Shown: one piece after another, positions 36,386-47,782 of the stretch
Numbering within the stretch: position 1 is the stretch's first letter
Layout: each line of letters opens with the position of its first letter
Source: Neoceratodus forsteri
Lineage: Eukaryota; Chordata; Ceratodontiformes; Ceratodontidae
DNA length: 64,000 nucleotides
Reading direction: 5' to 3'
NCBI GenBank assembly: GCA_016271365.2
Contig: CM057456.1
Location: forward strand, 169,046,501-169,110,500
Position numbers and translations under genes: made by a program
Notes under the pieces: generated by a model
Seen by the model: the letters and a program-made list of their open reading frames with translations, nothing else
What the model was told of the DNA's origin: nothing
The model's database searches: none

Positions 36386-36703
36386 AGAACCAAGAAGTGT
36401 AGCACTCACAGGTTTGAGGAGGGATGCTGGTCATGGAACACATTTTCCAAGGTAGCCGGAACAAACAGACAGGCCTGCACTCCAAAATCAGCATGAAAAA
36501 TCTGGAATGTGCAAAAATAGCCAAATGAAGAATACTTGTTCAAGTTCCAAGCTTGTGCAGTTTATTAATTCTGTCACACAAAAATGTACATATAAACAGT
36601 GAAACACCGCTTCTACTATTCCCGACCACCAAATCCATCACCCAGGTGTCCCAGCTCTTCACTCAATCAGAGCTGGCTATTTTTGCTGCATTCCAGTTTC
36701 TAC
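36386..36703. mobile_element. 318-bp insertion flanked by a 15-bp direct repeat, with internal inverted repeats
   Basis: CTACCATATTTACTC is found at 36371-36385 and 36704-36718. Inside, 36502-36523 (CTGGAATGTGCAAAAATAGCCA) and 36674-36696 are inverted copies, giving a MITE-like fold of about 195 bp. Because the flanking 15-mer resembles the surrounding tandem-repeat unit, it may be pre-existing repeat rather than a true target duplication. Confidence 0.45.
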
Positions 36704-37002
36704 CTACCATATTTACTCTTTGCAATATTATGTCCCATGTTTAACCTGCGTAACACTATGTACCCTTGATATAACACATGAGAACTGCAATATTACTGTA
36801 TGTAACCTGTTTAACCTGTACAATACTATGTACAGTACCCTCAACGTATCATGTTTAATCTACAAAACTATGCACTCTGTTCAACCTGTGCAGTACTTTG
36901 CACCATGTTTAAGCTGTGAAATGCTACAGTATGTAAAGTACCTTGATGCACTATGTTTAAACTGCAATAATATAAACTCTGCTTAAACTGTACTGCTATG
37001 TA

Positions 37003-37169
37003 TAGTGGAGTTAGCAAAAATGCAATGTTCCCATCACAGTTTTGCCAGTGTCATGATGCACAACACTGCAGGAACACAATGTAATCAAAGTGTAATTACT
37101 CCAATTTGTCTTGCCAGAAACTGAGACATGCTTATTACAGAGATAGTTGCTTCCTGGCTGACTCCACTG
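37003..37169. mobile_element. Tc1/mariner-type MITE inserted at TA
   Basis: The left end TAGTGGAGTTAGCAAAAA and the reverse complement of the right end, CAGTGGAGTCAGCCAGG, form inverted repeats. TA dinucleotides flank both sides (37001-37002 and 37170-37171). Removing it restores a tandem-repeat unit. 167 bp, non-coding. Confidence 0.7.
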
Positions 37170-37560
37170 TATCATGTTTCAATTGCACTACTACATATCA
37201 CATACAGCCTGTGCTATACTATGCACCATGTTTAACCTGTACAATACTATTGCTTGCACACTTGATGTACCATATTTAATTGTGTAACAATTAATGTAAA
37301 TTTAACATACCCCCTGTCTAATACAAGCAATTTGAGCTAACTGAATACCTTATTTTGAATATGCAGGTCAAATACTATATTTGGGACACAAATATTTGGG
37401 TAGTTGTTATTCACAGACATTATTCATGTGCATGAAAAAAAGAAAAAGCCACCACCCTCCTCCTCAGCCTGATACTTTAAAATACACAACCCTCATCCCC
37501 TCACCCTCTTCTAGAATTTCAATCCCAGCTTCCCCCAATACCCACAATTTCATATTTCAT

Positions 37561-37564
<4 letters not shown>

Positions 37565-37606
<42 letters not shown>
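37565..37606. repeat. (AT)n microsatellite
   Basis: An uninterrupted AT dinucleotide run of about 20 units. Confidence 0.95.
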
Positions 37607-37607
<1 letters not shown>

Positions 37608-37620
37608 CTTGCACAATGGG

Positions 37621-37970
37621 GGACTGGCACATCCAGCTCACCTCTTGGGCTGGCCACTCTATTTAACACTCCTTTGTTGTAAAATAAATATTTCCCCCCA
37701 CCCTGGCAGCAGCCTTTATCCAACACTCCTCCCCCACAAGCACCTAATTCTTCTTTAAAGAATGAAGTAATGATGAAGAAAGTGACTGGCACAACCCACC
37801 CACCTCCATGGCCTGATGTCATCTTTACTGCTCCTTTGTTGTAAAATAAATATTCCCCCAACACCATGCCTTGGCAGCACCCTCCATCCAACTTCCCTCC
37901 CCCCATCACCCAATTCATTTATAAAGAATGAAGCTATGATGAAGTAGGCAACCAACACAACCCCTCTTCT
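37621..37970. repeat. 162-bp tandem duplication
   Basis: Landmarks repeat 162 bp apart: GACTGGCACA at 37622 and 37784, and CCTTTGTTGTAAAATAAATA at 37671 and 37833. A third partial start lies near 37946. The units contain C-rich tracts and an AAAGAATGAAG..ATGATGAAG block. Non-coding. Confidence 0.75.
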
Positions 37971-38740
37971 CCATGTTTGACCATCTTGTACTGAATGAAA
38001 GTGCTGCTTCAGTTTCCTACATAGTAAATTCAGCTGATCATGTGACAGAACCACACTAATGGTCTTGCAAGACTATACTTCTTACTGTGTGAGAGACAAG
38101 ATCCCTGGCGAACCATGGGGGTTGCTGCAGCCAAAGAGATTGGCACTACCATCCCTGGTTGAGTAAGCACTACCATAGGCCATAACCCTCAACCATGGCT
38201 ACTGAATCATAGAGGACTCCAAATCCTAGATCACTTGCTTGCTAGTGTGAAGCAGTGCTAGGGAGGGAGGGAGGGAGCAGTAAGACAGCCCTAGATCTAT
38301 TTCTCTTTTATTTGCCATAAAGCATGCCATTATTTTCCCCACAGAGAGGCTTCCATTGTGTCCCAATAAATACTGGTTGGCATTTTGTAAGTATTATCAA
38401 AGTATAGCACATCTTTAATGTCATCAGAAATAAATTTGTAAAAATCTTTATCATTTATGAGTAACTTATGAAATCTCCATCTTTTGATTTTAGAAATGTT
38501 TTTAGATTGATCAAGTGTTGGAGATATTGTATGTATGTGTTAACTGAGGTACTGTATATTTTCTTGATGTTGGTTTTTACAATCTCTGGTAGTTTTTAGA
38601 AGCTAGTTTCTTTAATAAAATTATTTTAAGTTTGACTTTCTTGTCTGTTTTTTTTAAATTAAATTAGATCTGCCTAGCAAAGATTGCATATCAAATTAAA
38701 ACCATAAACAAACATTAAGAGAAAATCAGATCAGACTGAA
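37971..38740. other. Non-coding spacer with a (GGGA)n run
   Basis: GGGA repeats lie at about 38261-38277. Nothing else recognised. Confidence 0.4.
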
Positions 38741-38890
38741 AGGCAGAATAGCATAATGGTTAAGAGCACTGACCTGCAAACCTGAAGAACTGGTGTTGAA
38801 TCCTACAACTGCCACTTGAATACTGTCTGACATCAGAAAGTAACTTAACTTCTCTGTGCTCCCATTCCACTCCTAGAAACAAGCCTTGAC
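38741..38890 (+). mobile_element. tRNA-derived MIR/CORE-like SINE
   Basis: The A box TAGCATAATGG (38749-38759) and B box GTGTTGAATCC (38793-38803) are followed by a CORE-like AACTTAACTTCTCTGTGCTC. It is related to the SINE at 23.7 kb in plan but diverged. Confidence 0.75.
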
Positions 38891-39735
38891 TTTGTGTGTC
38901 TTTCCTGGTCAAAAATTGAAGAAGAAAAATCTGAGATAATTTTAATATGTCTGTAAATAAATTATTTAGAAATAATGTTCGGCTGTCTGTGTCCCTACAA
39001 CCAGCCCTATGTGTAGGCTCCCAGTGCATCCATATAAATGCTCCAGTGAATGACACCATCATTTGCAATCTGACAGAAGCTCCTAATGTGGATGCTATTA
39101 CTTGCATAAGTTGATACGCTGATGATGAAAAGTCAGCACATAGGTGCTGGTCCATTTTCATCAATACTTGTAGCAGCCCAGACAAGTAGCCACATTAGTT
39201 TTAAGAAACGCTGACCGACTGCAGCCAATAATGCCACAGGTTGGAATGCAAGTAATGCCACAATACAGTGCTAACACACAGAGCTTATGTTAAAGAACAT
39301 GAAGAATGAAAATAAAAATGAAAACAGGGGAAAACAAATATGAATTAGGAATGCTTTGATCCTTCCATTCTCTTGGCATTCCTATTTTACAAAATCATTA
39401 GACATTGTATTTTAATTCACTACAGTATGTCTGAGCCGGAGTATTCCAGCTGAGGAGGTTGATTTTGTTTTTAGTGGTCCAGATTTTACTAGGTGTTGCA
39501 GTGGGGAAACTGAAGCACAGGTACTGTAGGTTAAATGACTTGATCAAAGTCTCTTGATGTTGTTCAATGAACTATCCTGGGTGAGAGGATCTCCACCTTT
39601 CCCAAACTATGTGTATTCATTATGTCAGTACAGTTCCATCAAGTGCTACATCAAGGCAAGCATTGTATAAGTATATACCTCACAGCAATCTGTGGTGACT
39701 ATCTGCTGATTGAAATGTATCCAAATGCATTACTT
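38891..39735. other. Non-coding spacer with a MIR-like CORE relic
   Basis: About 39500-39560 (GGGGAAACTGAAGCACAGG..., TTAAATGACTTGATCAAAG) resembles a reversed MIR CORE block. No gene is supported. Confidence 0.4.
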
Positions 39736-39745
39736 TACTGCTTGT

Positions 39746-41597
39746 CAATGGAGCGAATCAGCGATTGCCCTGTAGACTGAGGAAGGTGAACCAAGATGGC
39801 TGCATGCTAAGAGATTGTAGAGGAGCCTCATAAGCAGGAGCAGAGAGAAGCTTTTATATATTTTAGTAAAGGTATGCCACCATTGCCTCAATAGTTTTTA
39901 AACTCTCTGCACTTTCCAGGCTTTCTTGTGCAGTGTGGTTCCCAGCGTTTTTCCCCCCTTCTTTTGCTAATTTTTCCACAGGAAGAACTGGAGAGGAGTC
40001 CCAGTGATGGGCAGGGAGCCCCGGTACCTGCAGTGGGTAAGCCACCCTGTGGAGGGTTGTGGAGCTGTGGAAAATGCCGTAAGACAACTCCTCTTTGCCT
40101 TTGGAATCCGTCTGAGGAATCTACTGAAATGGCTGCATTAACTGATTGAGCTGTTCTTCTATACAAAACCTTCAACGGACTATCCCTTGTTTTATGAAGT
40201 CTGTGGTTCTTTATTTTATCTATTTTCATTCTATGCATTTACGCTTTTTTTTTAAGCTCTTTTGCTCTCATGCATTTAGCTTTAGGTTTAGCTTGGCTTA
40301 GTAATTAATTCTGTCTTTTTAAGATTTTCAAGATCCTTTTTTTTTGATTATCCCTGATGTATTTATATAGACACTGACTCAACTGCAGGTAGCAGGATTT
40401 AATAGGGAAACGGCAATATTGTCAATCTGTTTAAACCACTTTTTAGCTTAAATTGATTTTAATTATCCTTTTTATCACTTGACTTCATATCGCATGCTAA
40501 CAAGTGTCTGGATAAATCCCCAATCCCATACCTGTATACTTGTAGTAAGTATTAAGTCCGTTGGCTTGTTGAGGCAAAAAGATTGGAGCCAGTGTTAAGT
40601 AACGATAATGTCAGTAGCAAGTGCCTGATACATATCTCCTTATTTACTCAGTCATTTAAGTAAAGTGCTGCCAAATTACCAGACTGTTTAGTCATCACAT
40701 TTGGCAAAGAATCTTTTTTTTTTTTTGCAAGACAACAAATCATTATAAAGCAAGTAAAGCTGGTTTACCCTTGTTTTACCCAGTTTTAGCTCTATTCAGT
40801 TTTACTTAAATTAACAATCGAGCATTGCTAGCTCACTAAATTGCCTAAACCTTCATCTTGACATAGAAGCTGACGTGTTTGTTTTTCTCTTGCTCTTTGC
40901 AAGCAGCTGATAGAATGCGAGCTAGTCGGGTCTGCTCTGCTCCATTATTTATTATTGTTTGCACCACTGTTTATGCTGTTTTTGCTGTCCGTGCTGGGTT
41001 ACCTTAAAGTAATTAAGTAAAAGGCACTTCTATCCTGATCCCAGCTGTAAACCAACAGTGTAGGCTTATATTCAAAAAAAAAAATAAACAAAAAAATGAT
41101 CTATCTAAGCTACCCGATCTGTGAATTAATGGTGAATCAAAGGTGTGTCAAGCAAGTGCTAGTAATAAGCGAGAGTACAAACAAGCATTTTCCTTTTCTT
41201 ACTATCCTACTCTCTTACCTATCAGAAGGGACTGAGTAGTTAATCAAGTTTTTTTGAGTCTTTGGACGCTGTTACACGAGTAAGTGTCAGTGCTAAACCA
41301 TGTCATATAACGTCATACGGTACACATTTTAACTGTCATGCAGTATTCTGCATATTTGCATACCTTAGCTGAAGCTGTGAGACCCTTCTGTCTGTTAGTT
41401 AATAAAGCTGTAGTGACTATTGGTGGTGACATGTTTTATTTATTTCAAACCCCAGCTATGTTCACGTCTGCATTTTAATTTCTATCATTATCTTCTTTAC
41501 GGTATATTTATGAACTCCTTTCCACCAATGATCAAGAAACTACAAAAAATATAAAATACTTGCAAAACTAAGGTAAAGCCTAAATTGATAGAGTATT
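39746..41597 (+). promoter_or_regulatory. LINE 5' UTR with a YY1-like site
   Basis: About 1.85 kb without a protein-coding frame. Some 45-55 bp from the 5' edge stands CCAAGATGGC (39791-39800), the YY1-type motif found near the 5' end of mammalian L1 promoters. The rest is AT-rich with T runs. Promoter activity is inferred from position only. Confidence 0.45.
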
Positions 41598-44074
41598 ATG
41601 CCTTGTGGTGAACTAATGGAATTTCCAACTGTTTTTTGGAATTGCTTTTTCCTTCCTCAATTATTTCATAATACTGCTCACAAAATGCCAGCAACAACCC
41701 ATAGTAAGAATTCAAACCCTACCACTCCACCTGGCAGAAAGGGCTTGAGCATCCCAGATCACAGAGCAGAGGGAGGGGCGAAGACAAAAGGGCTTCTCTT
41801 ACTAAACTCCATAGCAATGAAGCAACGGGGAAAAAATCGAAAAAGATTAAATAAAAATGGTTACAGCCTAAATAAGACTGACAAACATCTAATAGAAGAA
41901 ATGATCATTGAAAATAAAGATTTACGGCTCGTTTCCACACCTAACCTATTAACTAACAACGGGGGTGACATTAGAACATTTTTTAGCCCTTTAATTCAAG
42001 ACCAAAAAAAAGACAAAACTGAAACACATGTACTTAAAGGACATAATGAAGGAGACACTAGGGATACAAAAATAGACTTTTCACAAATATTTCATAACCT
42101 CTCGGTGCTGGATTTGGAGGTTCAATCCATTAGAGAATCTCTCCAAACAGAAGAGGCTATAAAAGAAAATCAGGGTATTGACACGCCATTACCCTATCAA
42201 ACAGCTAATAATTATAACCCAGGTGACAAAAATAACCCCAATAGTGGGGCTAGTCCCAACCTTGAAACACAAGAAGTCCCAGAATATCTCCCAGGGGCAA
42301 GTGACCAGAAATTATAGTACAAGTTCTTGGACAATGAGCCCTGAGGGTCAGGAAAATTCACCTTACAGAGACATTGAGGGGATATCAAGAGAGCTTTTAG
42401 CAACACTAAGGGACCCAGTTAAAGCCAACACCTTGCTGTTTAAACAATTATTAGAACTCAAGCATGATGTCTCATTTATCAAAGGGGTGTGCTTAGAGAA
42501 CAGGCTGAAATTACAGTTAATGAAGAACAAATTGGTTACTAGAGACCATAGAATAGACATATCAAACAAGGAACTAGATGCCCAAAATAGTTCTCTTGGC
42601 AATACTGTAAGGGCCACTAATGAATCCTGTACTATACATCCAAATATGGAGGACAGTAAATGGAATTGCCCATCAAAACATATGGAACATGTAGTGATAG
42701 CCCTAGGGGATTCACTCGGAGCAGATCACTGCAGCCTTAGCAGTTAAAGTGAGTGCATTATGCTCCCAGAAGCTGAATTAAGGGACAGTAGCACTTGTAG
42801 AGAATTATCCCATAATCACTCATATTTGTGGTGTAAGGGAGAATTACAGGTAGCACATGAAAATGGGGATAAGGGCCCTAGAAAGATATGCACCTTAAAA
42901 AAGCCGAAGAAAATGGGAAACTCCAGACCAGACGAGGCTTCAGACACTCCTTATCCCCTTAAGGAAAAAAAAGGATAGAAATAAAAAGGTCAAAAGCAAA
43001 TTGATCAAGGAGGTATCAGCAGATAAGAGCAGGAATACCATCAACATGAAATTTAAACCCAAATCAAAATGCACAATCAGAAATCAGAGGAAAATGGGGA
43101 AAAAGTTCAATAAGAGCAGAAACCCAAAGAAAAATAAGTCCAAAGATTCCAATAATTTAGATAAATAAAAATTAGAGGAAGTACCAAGAAGGGCAAACAC
43201 AGAAAACTTGATGCAAAACTGTAACAATTCAGATCCAGCAGACTCAAAGGATTTAAAGGAGGGCAGCACCGACACTGATTCAAAGATGGCAGCAGGTTTT
43301 AAAAAAAAATGATGTTTATAAGAATGAAGAGAACCCACTTAGGCACAACGTTAACTTCGAATCCTTTTTGTTAAAAATTCTGGGTTCCTATTTTGTATTG
43401 CCCCTTTTCGGGGTATCCTGTATGCAAAATGATATACAAGAAACCTAACAGAAACAATATCTGCGTTACTGTCTCCCTTACTGAAAGGTTGTAGCATACT
43501 GAAAGACTCAATCAGCATCATAAGACCCCTGATGAAAACTGATCTGGTCTTGGTGGTGACCAATCAATTTTACATTCTAAAAGCCATATCACTTAAAGCA
43601 ACAACGAACCTAGAGGGTATCGGTATTATGGTGAGTGAAGTCACCACATTAAGGGACCTTTTCCCAGAATTCTACATAAATCAAAACTGCCAAGGGGATA
43701 GTAAAGAGGACACAGCAATTTCTGTCTTTGTACTGAAATTTCCATCAAGAGACTTCAAATCTAATTTAATGGGCAAACTGATTTATTTCCTCAACATATG
43801 TCTGGACATCAGCATAAGTAACCATAATATAGGGAAAACAATAAGACTTGAGTCAGACCAACAAATAATGTTTTATGTTAACAACACCTCTATAGTCAAG
43901 GAGTTAGTGAGGAAACAGAGCACATTAGACAACCTTGGAATTCATTTTGTTTTAGAAAATGAGGAAATTTTTGCTCAGATAAATCAGGGTAGAGTTTATA
44001 TAATCTCAAAGACCTGGGAATCTGTGATAGAAACATTGAATAAATTTGAGCTTTTAGCTACTCCAGACCAATGA
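41598..44074 (+). pseudogene. LINE ORF1
   Basis: Open frames at 41598-42317, 42178-42747, 42760-42978 and 43532-44074 follow each other with frameshifts and stops. The first part has a basic start (KQRGKNRKRLNKN) and a possible coiled coil near 42100-42170. The middle (42840-43310) is very Lys-rich and likely binds nucleic acid. The last 180 codons (VLVVTNQFYILKAISLKATT onward) look folded, possibly RRM-like, but I cannot name the domain. ORF1 proteins of LINEs bind the element RNA. ORF2 starts 55 bp after its stop. Confidence 0.55.
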
Positions 44075-44128
44075 CAGTCCAAGCTGGACTGCAGAGGAGG
44101 GAGATCACGGACTTATGATATAACTCAA

Positions 44129-45280
44129 ATGGCATCTGGGGATGACAATTCTAATGATGGCTATGCTAAAGTAATAATTTTGGATAACAATTTACTTAAA
44201 ATATTATTGTGGAATCCTTCAGGCTTGAGTTCAAAAATAGGAGACCCAGAAACATGTAATTACTTAAATCAATTTCACATAATTAGTATCCAGGAAACCT
44301 GGGCACTAGGCAATCTCTTCCTGAGCGGCTACATGGCATACTGTAAAAAAGCAATAAGAAACAAAAAATTTGGGAGGGGACCTGGAGGATTGGCCAGATT
44401 CATAAGGTTAAACAATAACATTACAACAGAAGAAATCACCATCCCTAGCCACAGCATCTTGGCAGTGAAAATAATAGGACAATCTTCCAAACAGACATGG
44501 TTTATTATAAATGTTTACTCTCACCCTTTAGGAAGCCAATATGGAGACCCTAATTATCTATGCGCATTAGAAAAATTAATCAATGACATTCAAACAGATT
44601 ACCCTACAGCCAATATAGTGACTTTTGGAGATTTCAATTCAAGGTTAGGCTCACTGAATGGCTGCTCTGAAGACTTGTCAGAAGCTCTGATGACTCTCTT
44701 ACATCCATCCCTGGCCATGAAAAGGAATTCTAGAGACCAAATCACCAATAAAAGAGGAGTAGTGCTACACAGAACAATGTACAGGAATAACATGTTGCTC
44801 CTGAATGGTCGGTCAATTAATGACCCCGAAGGAGAATATTCCTTCATGGGAGTGAAGAGGTCTTCGTTAATTGATTATATGTGGATAAACCACAATCTAC
44901 TTAACAAGAGTATGTCTTCTAAACTAGCACCCAGAGCAGAAAGTGAGCACAAAGCCCTGGAACTAGAAATTGGGCACAGGGACTTCAACACAGACAATGA
45001 AACTATGGCCCCTCAAGTAATATCTAAGAAAAGGGGTATTGAATGGAGTGCTATCATCAGTGATAATTTCACGTATTTATTAGAAAGCAGAGGGATACTG
45101 TTAAAATTAACTTTATTGACCAACCAACCCATGGGTCCTTCAGTAATCTCTGAATTTAATTCTATCACAAACATGATAGCCAATATAATAACAAAAGAGG
45201 TAGCTATAAAAAAAATATAAGGGCCAAAAATGGTACAATAAGGATTGCCAGGCTGCAAGGAAAATGTTAAATAAAACATT
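44129..45280 (+). pseudogene. LINE ORF2, endonuclease domain (first segment)
   Basis: ATG at 44129 opens a 363-codon frame ending at 45218. APE-endonuclease motifs appear in order: LLWNPSGLSSK (Asn), ISIQETWAL (Glu), TFGDFNSRLG (Asp/Asn), SLIDYMWIN and AESEHKALELEI (the Ser-x-His end). All look intact. After a frameshift the LINE goes on as YNKDCQAARKMLNKT up to the Harbinger insertion at 45281. The enzyme would nick the target site during insertion. Confidence 0.8.
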
Positions 45281-45899
45281 CAGGCACAGATATTCAAAAG
45301 GGATGCACCATGCGCAACAGAGATGCACCAGCACAAGTAAGAAAATGTGCCAATGTGTGATATTCAGCAGAAGGCAGCTGCGCCATGCAAGTTGCAATGC
45401 GCAAGAGCGCAATAGTAATGAATGCATGTGCAACTGTAGGGGGAGGAACCATGAATAAATGGTGCAGTGCGATATTCAACAGCATGCACCATGCGCAATA
45501 GGGGAGCTAGCAGAAGTTGCTCAATAGCGGTAATGATCCAAAATAAAAAGGAACAAGAGAGAGGTCCAAGAACGCTACAGGGAAACCAGAGGTGGGAGCG
45601 AGGTGACAGTAACAAGGAAGAGGGTAGCAGTGAGTGGGACTGGGCAGGAGCAGGACAGAGCACACCTGGAAACAACCAGGAACAGGACAGGAGTGGTGAG
45701 CCTGTGCTACTGTGCAGGAGTGACAGGGAAGTGCCACAGTGGACTGAGGGCAGTGGCAGTAGGCAGGACAGCCAAAGGCTGGAGGTGCACCTGGTGCAGG
45801 GGGAGCATCACAAGCAGACAGTTGAGGGAAAGGGATAACAGCTGCCGGGGGGAGGGACACCAGCCAGGGACATGGCCAGTGCCACCTTCCAGATGGAGG

Positions 45900-47146
45900 C
45901 AGTAATGAGGGGGTGTGAGAAGGCAGACAGCAGGGGGAGTGTGGCCGTGGAAGGGCCCATTGGTGGTACACCCCCAACAGGCAGTACCGAGCCCACACCA
46001 CCTTCTAACACTACTCTGACACAGAGATTGTGGGCTGGTACCGCCTGAACCGGGTGATCCTGAGGTGGCTCTGTGAGCTGTGCAGTGATGAGATGCAGAC
46101 ACCCACACGACGGAGCCATGCTCTGTCAGTGGAGACAAACGTGACAGCTGTCATGTGCCTGCTCACTATGGGCACCTTCCAGAGACCAACAGGGGACACA
46201 AAAGTCATAACCCAGTCAGCCGCGTCAAGCCTACTCACACAATTCCTCAGTGCACTGCTGCCACATGCTGCAGAGTACATCCATTTCCCCAGCACACAGG
46301 TGGAGAGCACAGCATACATACAAGAGTTCCACAGGGTAGCACGTATGCCTGGCATGCTCGGAGCCATTGACTGCACCCATGTGGCCATCCACACGCCACT
46401 TGGCCCGGACGGTGTGTCTTACATTAACCGGAAGGGGTTTGCCGGCATCAACTGCCAGGTGGTGTGCGATGCCAAGGGGCACATAACCAATGTCTGTGCC
46501 ACGTACCTTGGGGGAGCACATGATGCCTTCATCTGGCAGAAGTCCGCACTGTGCCACAGGTTCGAGAGTGGGGACATCTCCACTGGCCACCTAGTGGGTG
46601 AGTATGCACATCACGCAGGATGACATGAGCAGCTGTGGGGGTTGCGTAGTCAGAGGTGCCATGGGTACCGGCCTTGACGGCCCATGGCAGAGCAACACAG
46701 ACCACCATACTAATATCCACCCTCTACACACAGGTGACAGTGGCTACCCACTCCGTCCCTGGCTGCTCACACCATACTGGTGCTCCGCGACCCCATCACA
46801 GCAACGGTACAATGAGGCACACGCCACCACATGGAATGTCATCGAGCAGGTGTTCAGGATGCTGAGGGAACTTTTCTGGTGCCTGGACATGTCTGGTGGT
46901 GCCCTACAGTACAGCACCTCGAAGGCCTGCAGGCTACTCCTGGCCTGCTGCATCCTGCACAACATGGCCAATGACTGTGAGATAACTGTAGAGGTTGAAG
47001 AGGGGGACAGCGATGGGGACTATGAGGATGCCAGTCCAGACGGTGATGGGCAGCCACCCCCTGAGAAAAGGGACCCCAGCCTGATCCAGATGTCGCATCT
47101 GCACCGGGACACCATCACAGAGGAGCACTTCGGCCAACACAGGTAG
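45900..47146 (+). pseudogene. Harbinger H1 DDE transposase gene
   Basis: Exon 1 ends at 46597 (donor GTGAGT) and exon 2 runs 46734-47146 (acceptor ACACACAG); the 136-bp intron has matching phases and restores HLVGDSGYPLRPWLLTPYW. Catalytic residues: Asp in MLGAIDCTHVAIHTP (about 46365), Asp in GGAHDAFIW (about 46520), Glu in NVIEQVFRMLRELF (about 46845), the DDE_Tnp_4/HARBI1 pattern, all present. The N-terminal helix region (GWYRLNRVILRWLCELC) is in frame from 46009 on. A TAA at 46006-46008 interrupts the frame upstream, where YRAHTTF still looks like transposase, so it is probably a nonsense mutation. The start codon is not certain. Confidence 0.82.
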
Positions 47147-47298
47147 GTCATGGGGCCATGTACAACCACCAATGACAAGGTCACAACCCACAGACAGGCA
47201 TGGATAAACCCCAGGGGCTTATGGTGGCAAGGAAATGGGTCTGAGCATGGAACCTCACACGCCATCAGGGATGGGCAGTGCCAAACACGACACGCGCG

Positions 47299-47299
47299 T

Positions 47300-47332
<33 letters not shown>
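47299..47332. repeat. (CA)n microsatellite
   Basis: About 17 CA units just downstream of the H1 transposase, comparable with the CA runs between the two H2 genes. Confidence 0.95.
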
Positions 47333-47334
<2 letters not shown>

Positions 47335-47782
47335 ACAAGACATGCACAAGGGGCAGAAGGCACGCCAACCCCGAATGCAACCCCAACCCACACACAGGTC
47401 CATACATGACCACGCCCATTGGCCATCACTGTGCATGTCTCAGACACTCTGCACCATTGCACACTGGCAGACAGCACAACGCAGGCATCATCATGCACAT
47501 GCCACAGTGGCCAGCAGCCGGGAGGTGTACACAGGGACCGTGTGTGTGCAGGGCCGGGTACCCCACCCGTTCATCGCACGATGCACAACACACTTCACAC
47601 AGGACAGAGGCAGACAGTGGCCATGGTGGGAGACAGATCAGTCACGCTGCACAGTGCCCCCGGTCACCACGGATGCGTGGGTGGCCCCGCCAAGACCTGC
47701 CAACTGTGCCAGGCTGACCATTGGCCTCATGGGGTGGCACCAACAGTCCCCCAGGGGTGACACTGTGGGAATGCAACTGTGT

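Larger units (their letters stand above)
36240..37290. repeat. Degenerate tandem repeat built on ACCATGTTTAACCTG...ACTATGTA
   Basis: Diverged units of about 40-55 bp containing CATGTTTAAcCTG and AaTACTATGTAcC recur at about 36310-36385, 36704-37000 and 37171-37290. Two younger insertions interrupt it (36386-36703 and 37003-37169). Short open frames across it are meaningless. Confidence 0.6.

Noticed and set aside
36240..37290. CRISPR-like array
   Set aside because: Units are diverged and contiguous without unique spacers, and the setting is a vertebrate genome.
44599..45485. Minus-strand hydrophobic frames over LINE ORF2 as membrane proteins
   Set aside because: Antisense of the endonuclease region and of the H1 left end; no independent coding evidence.
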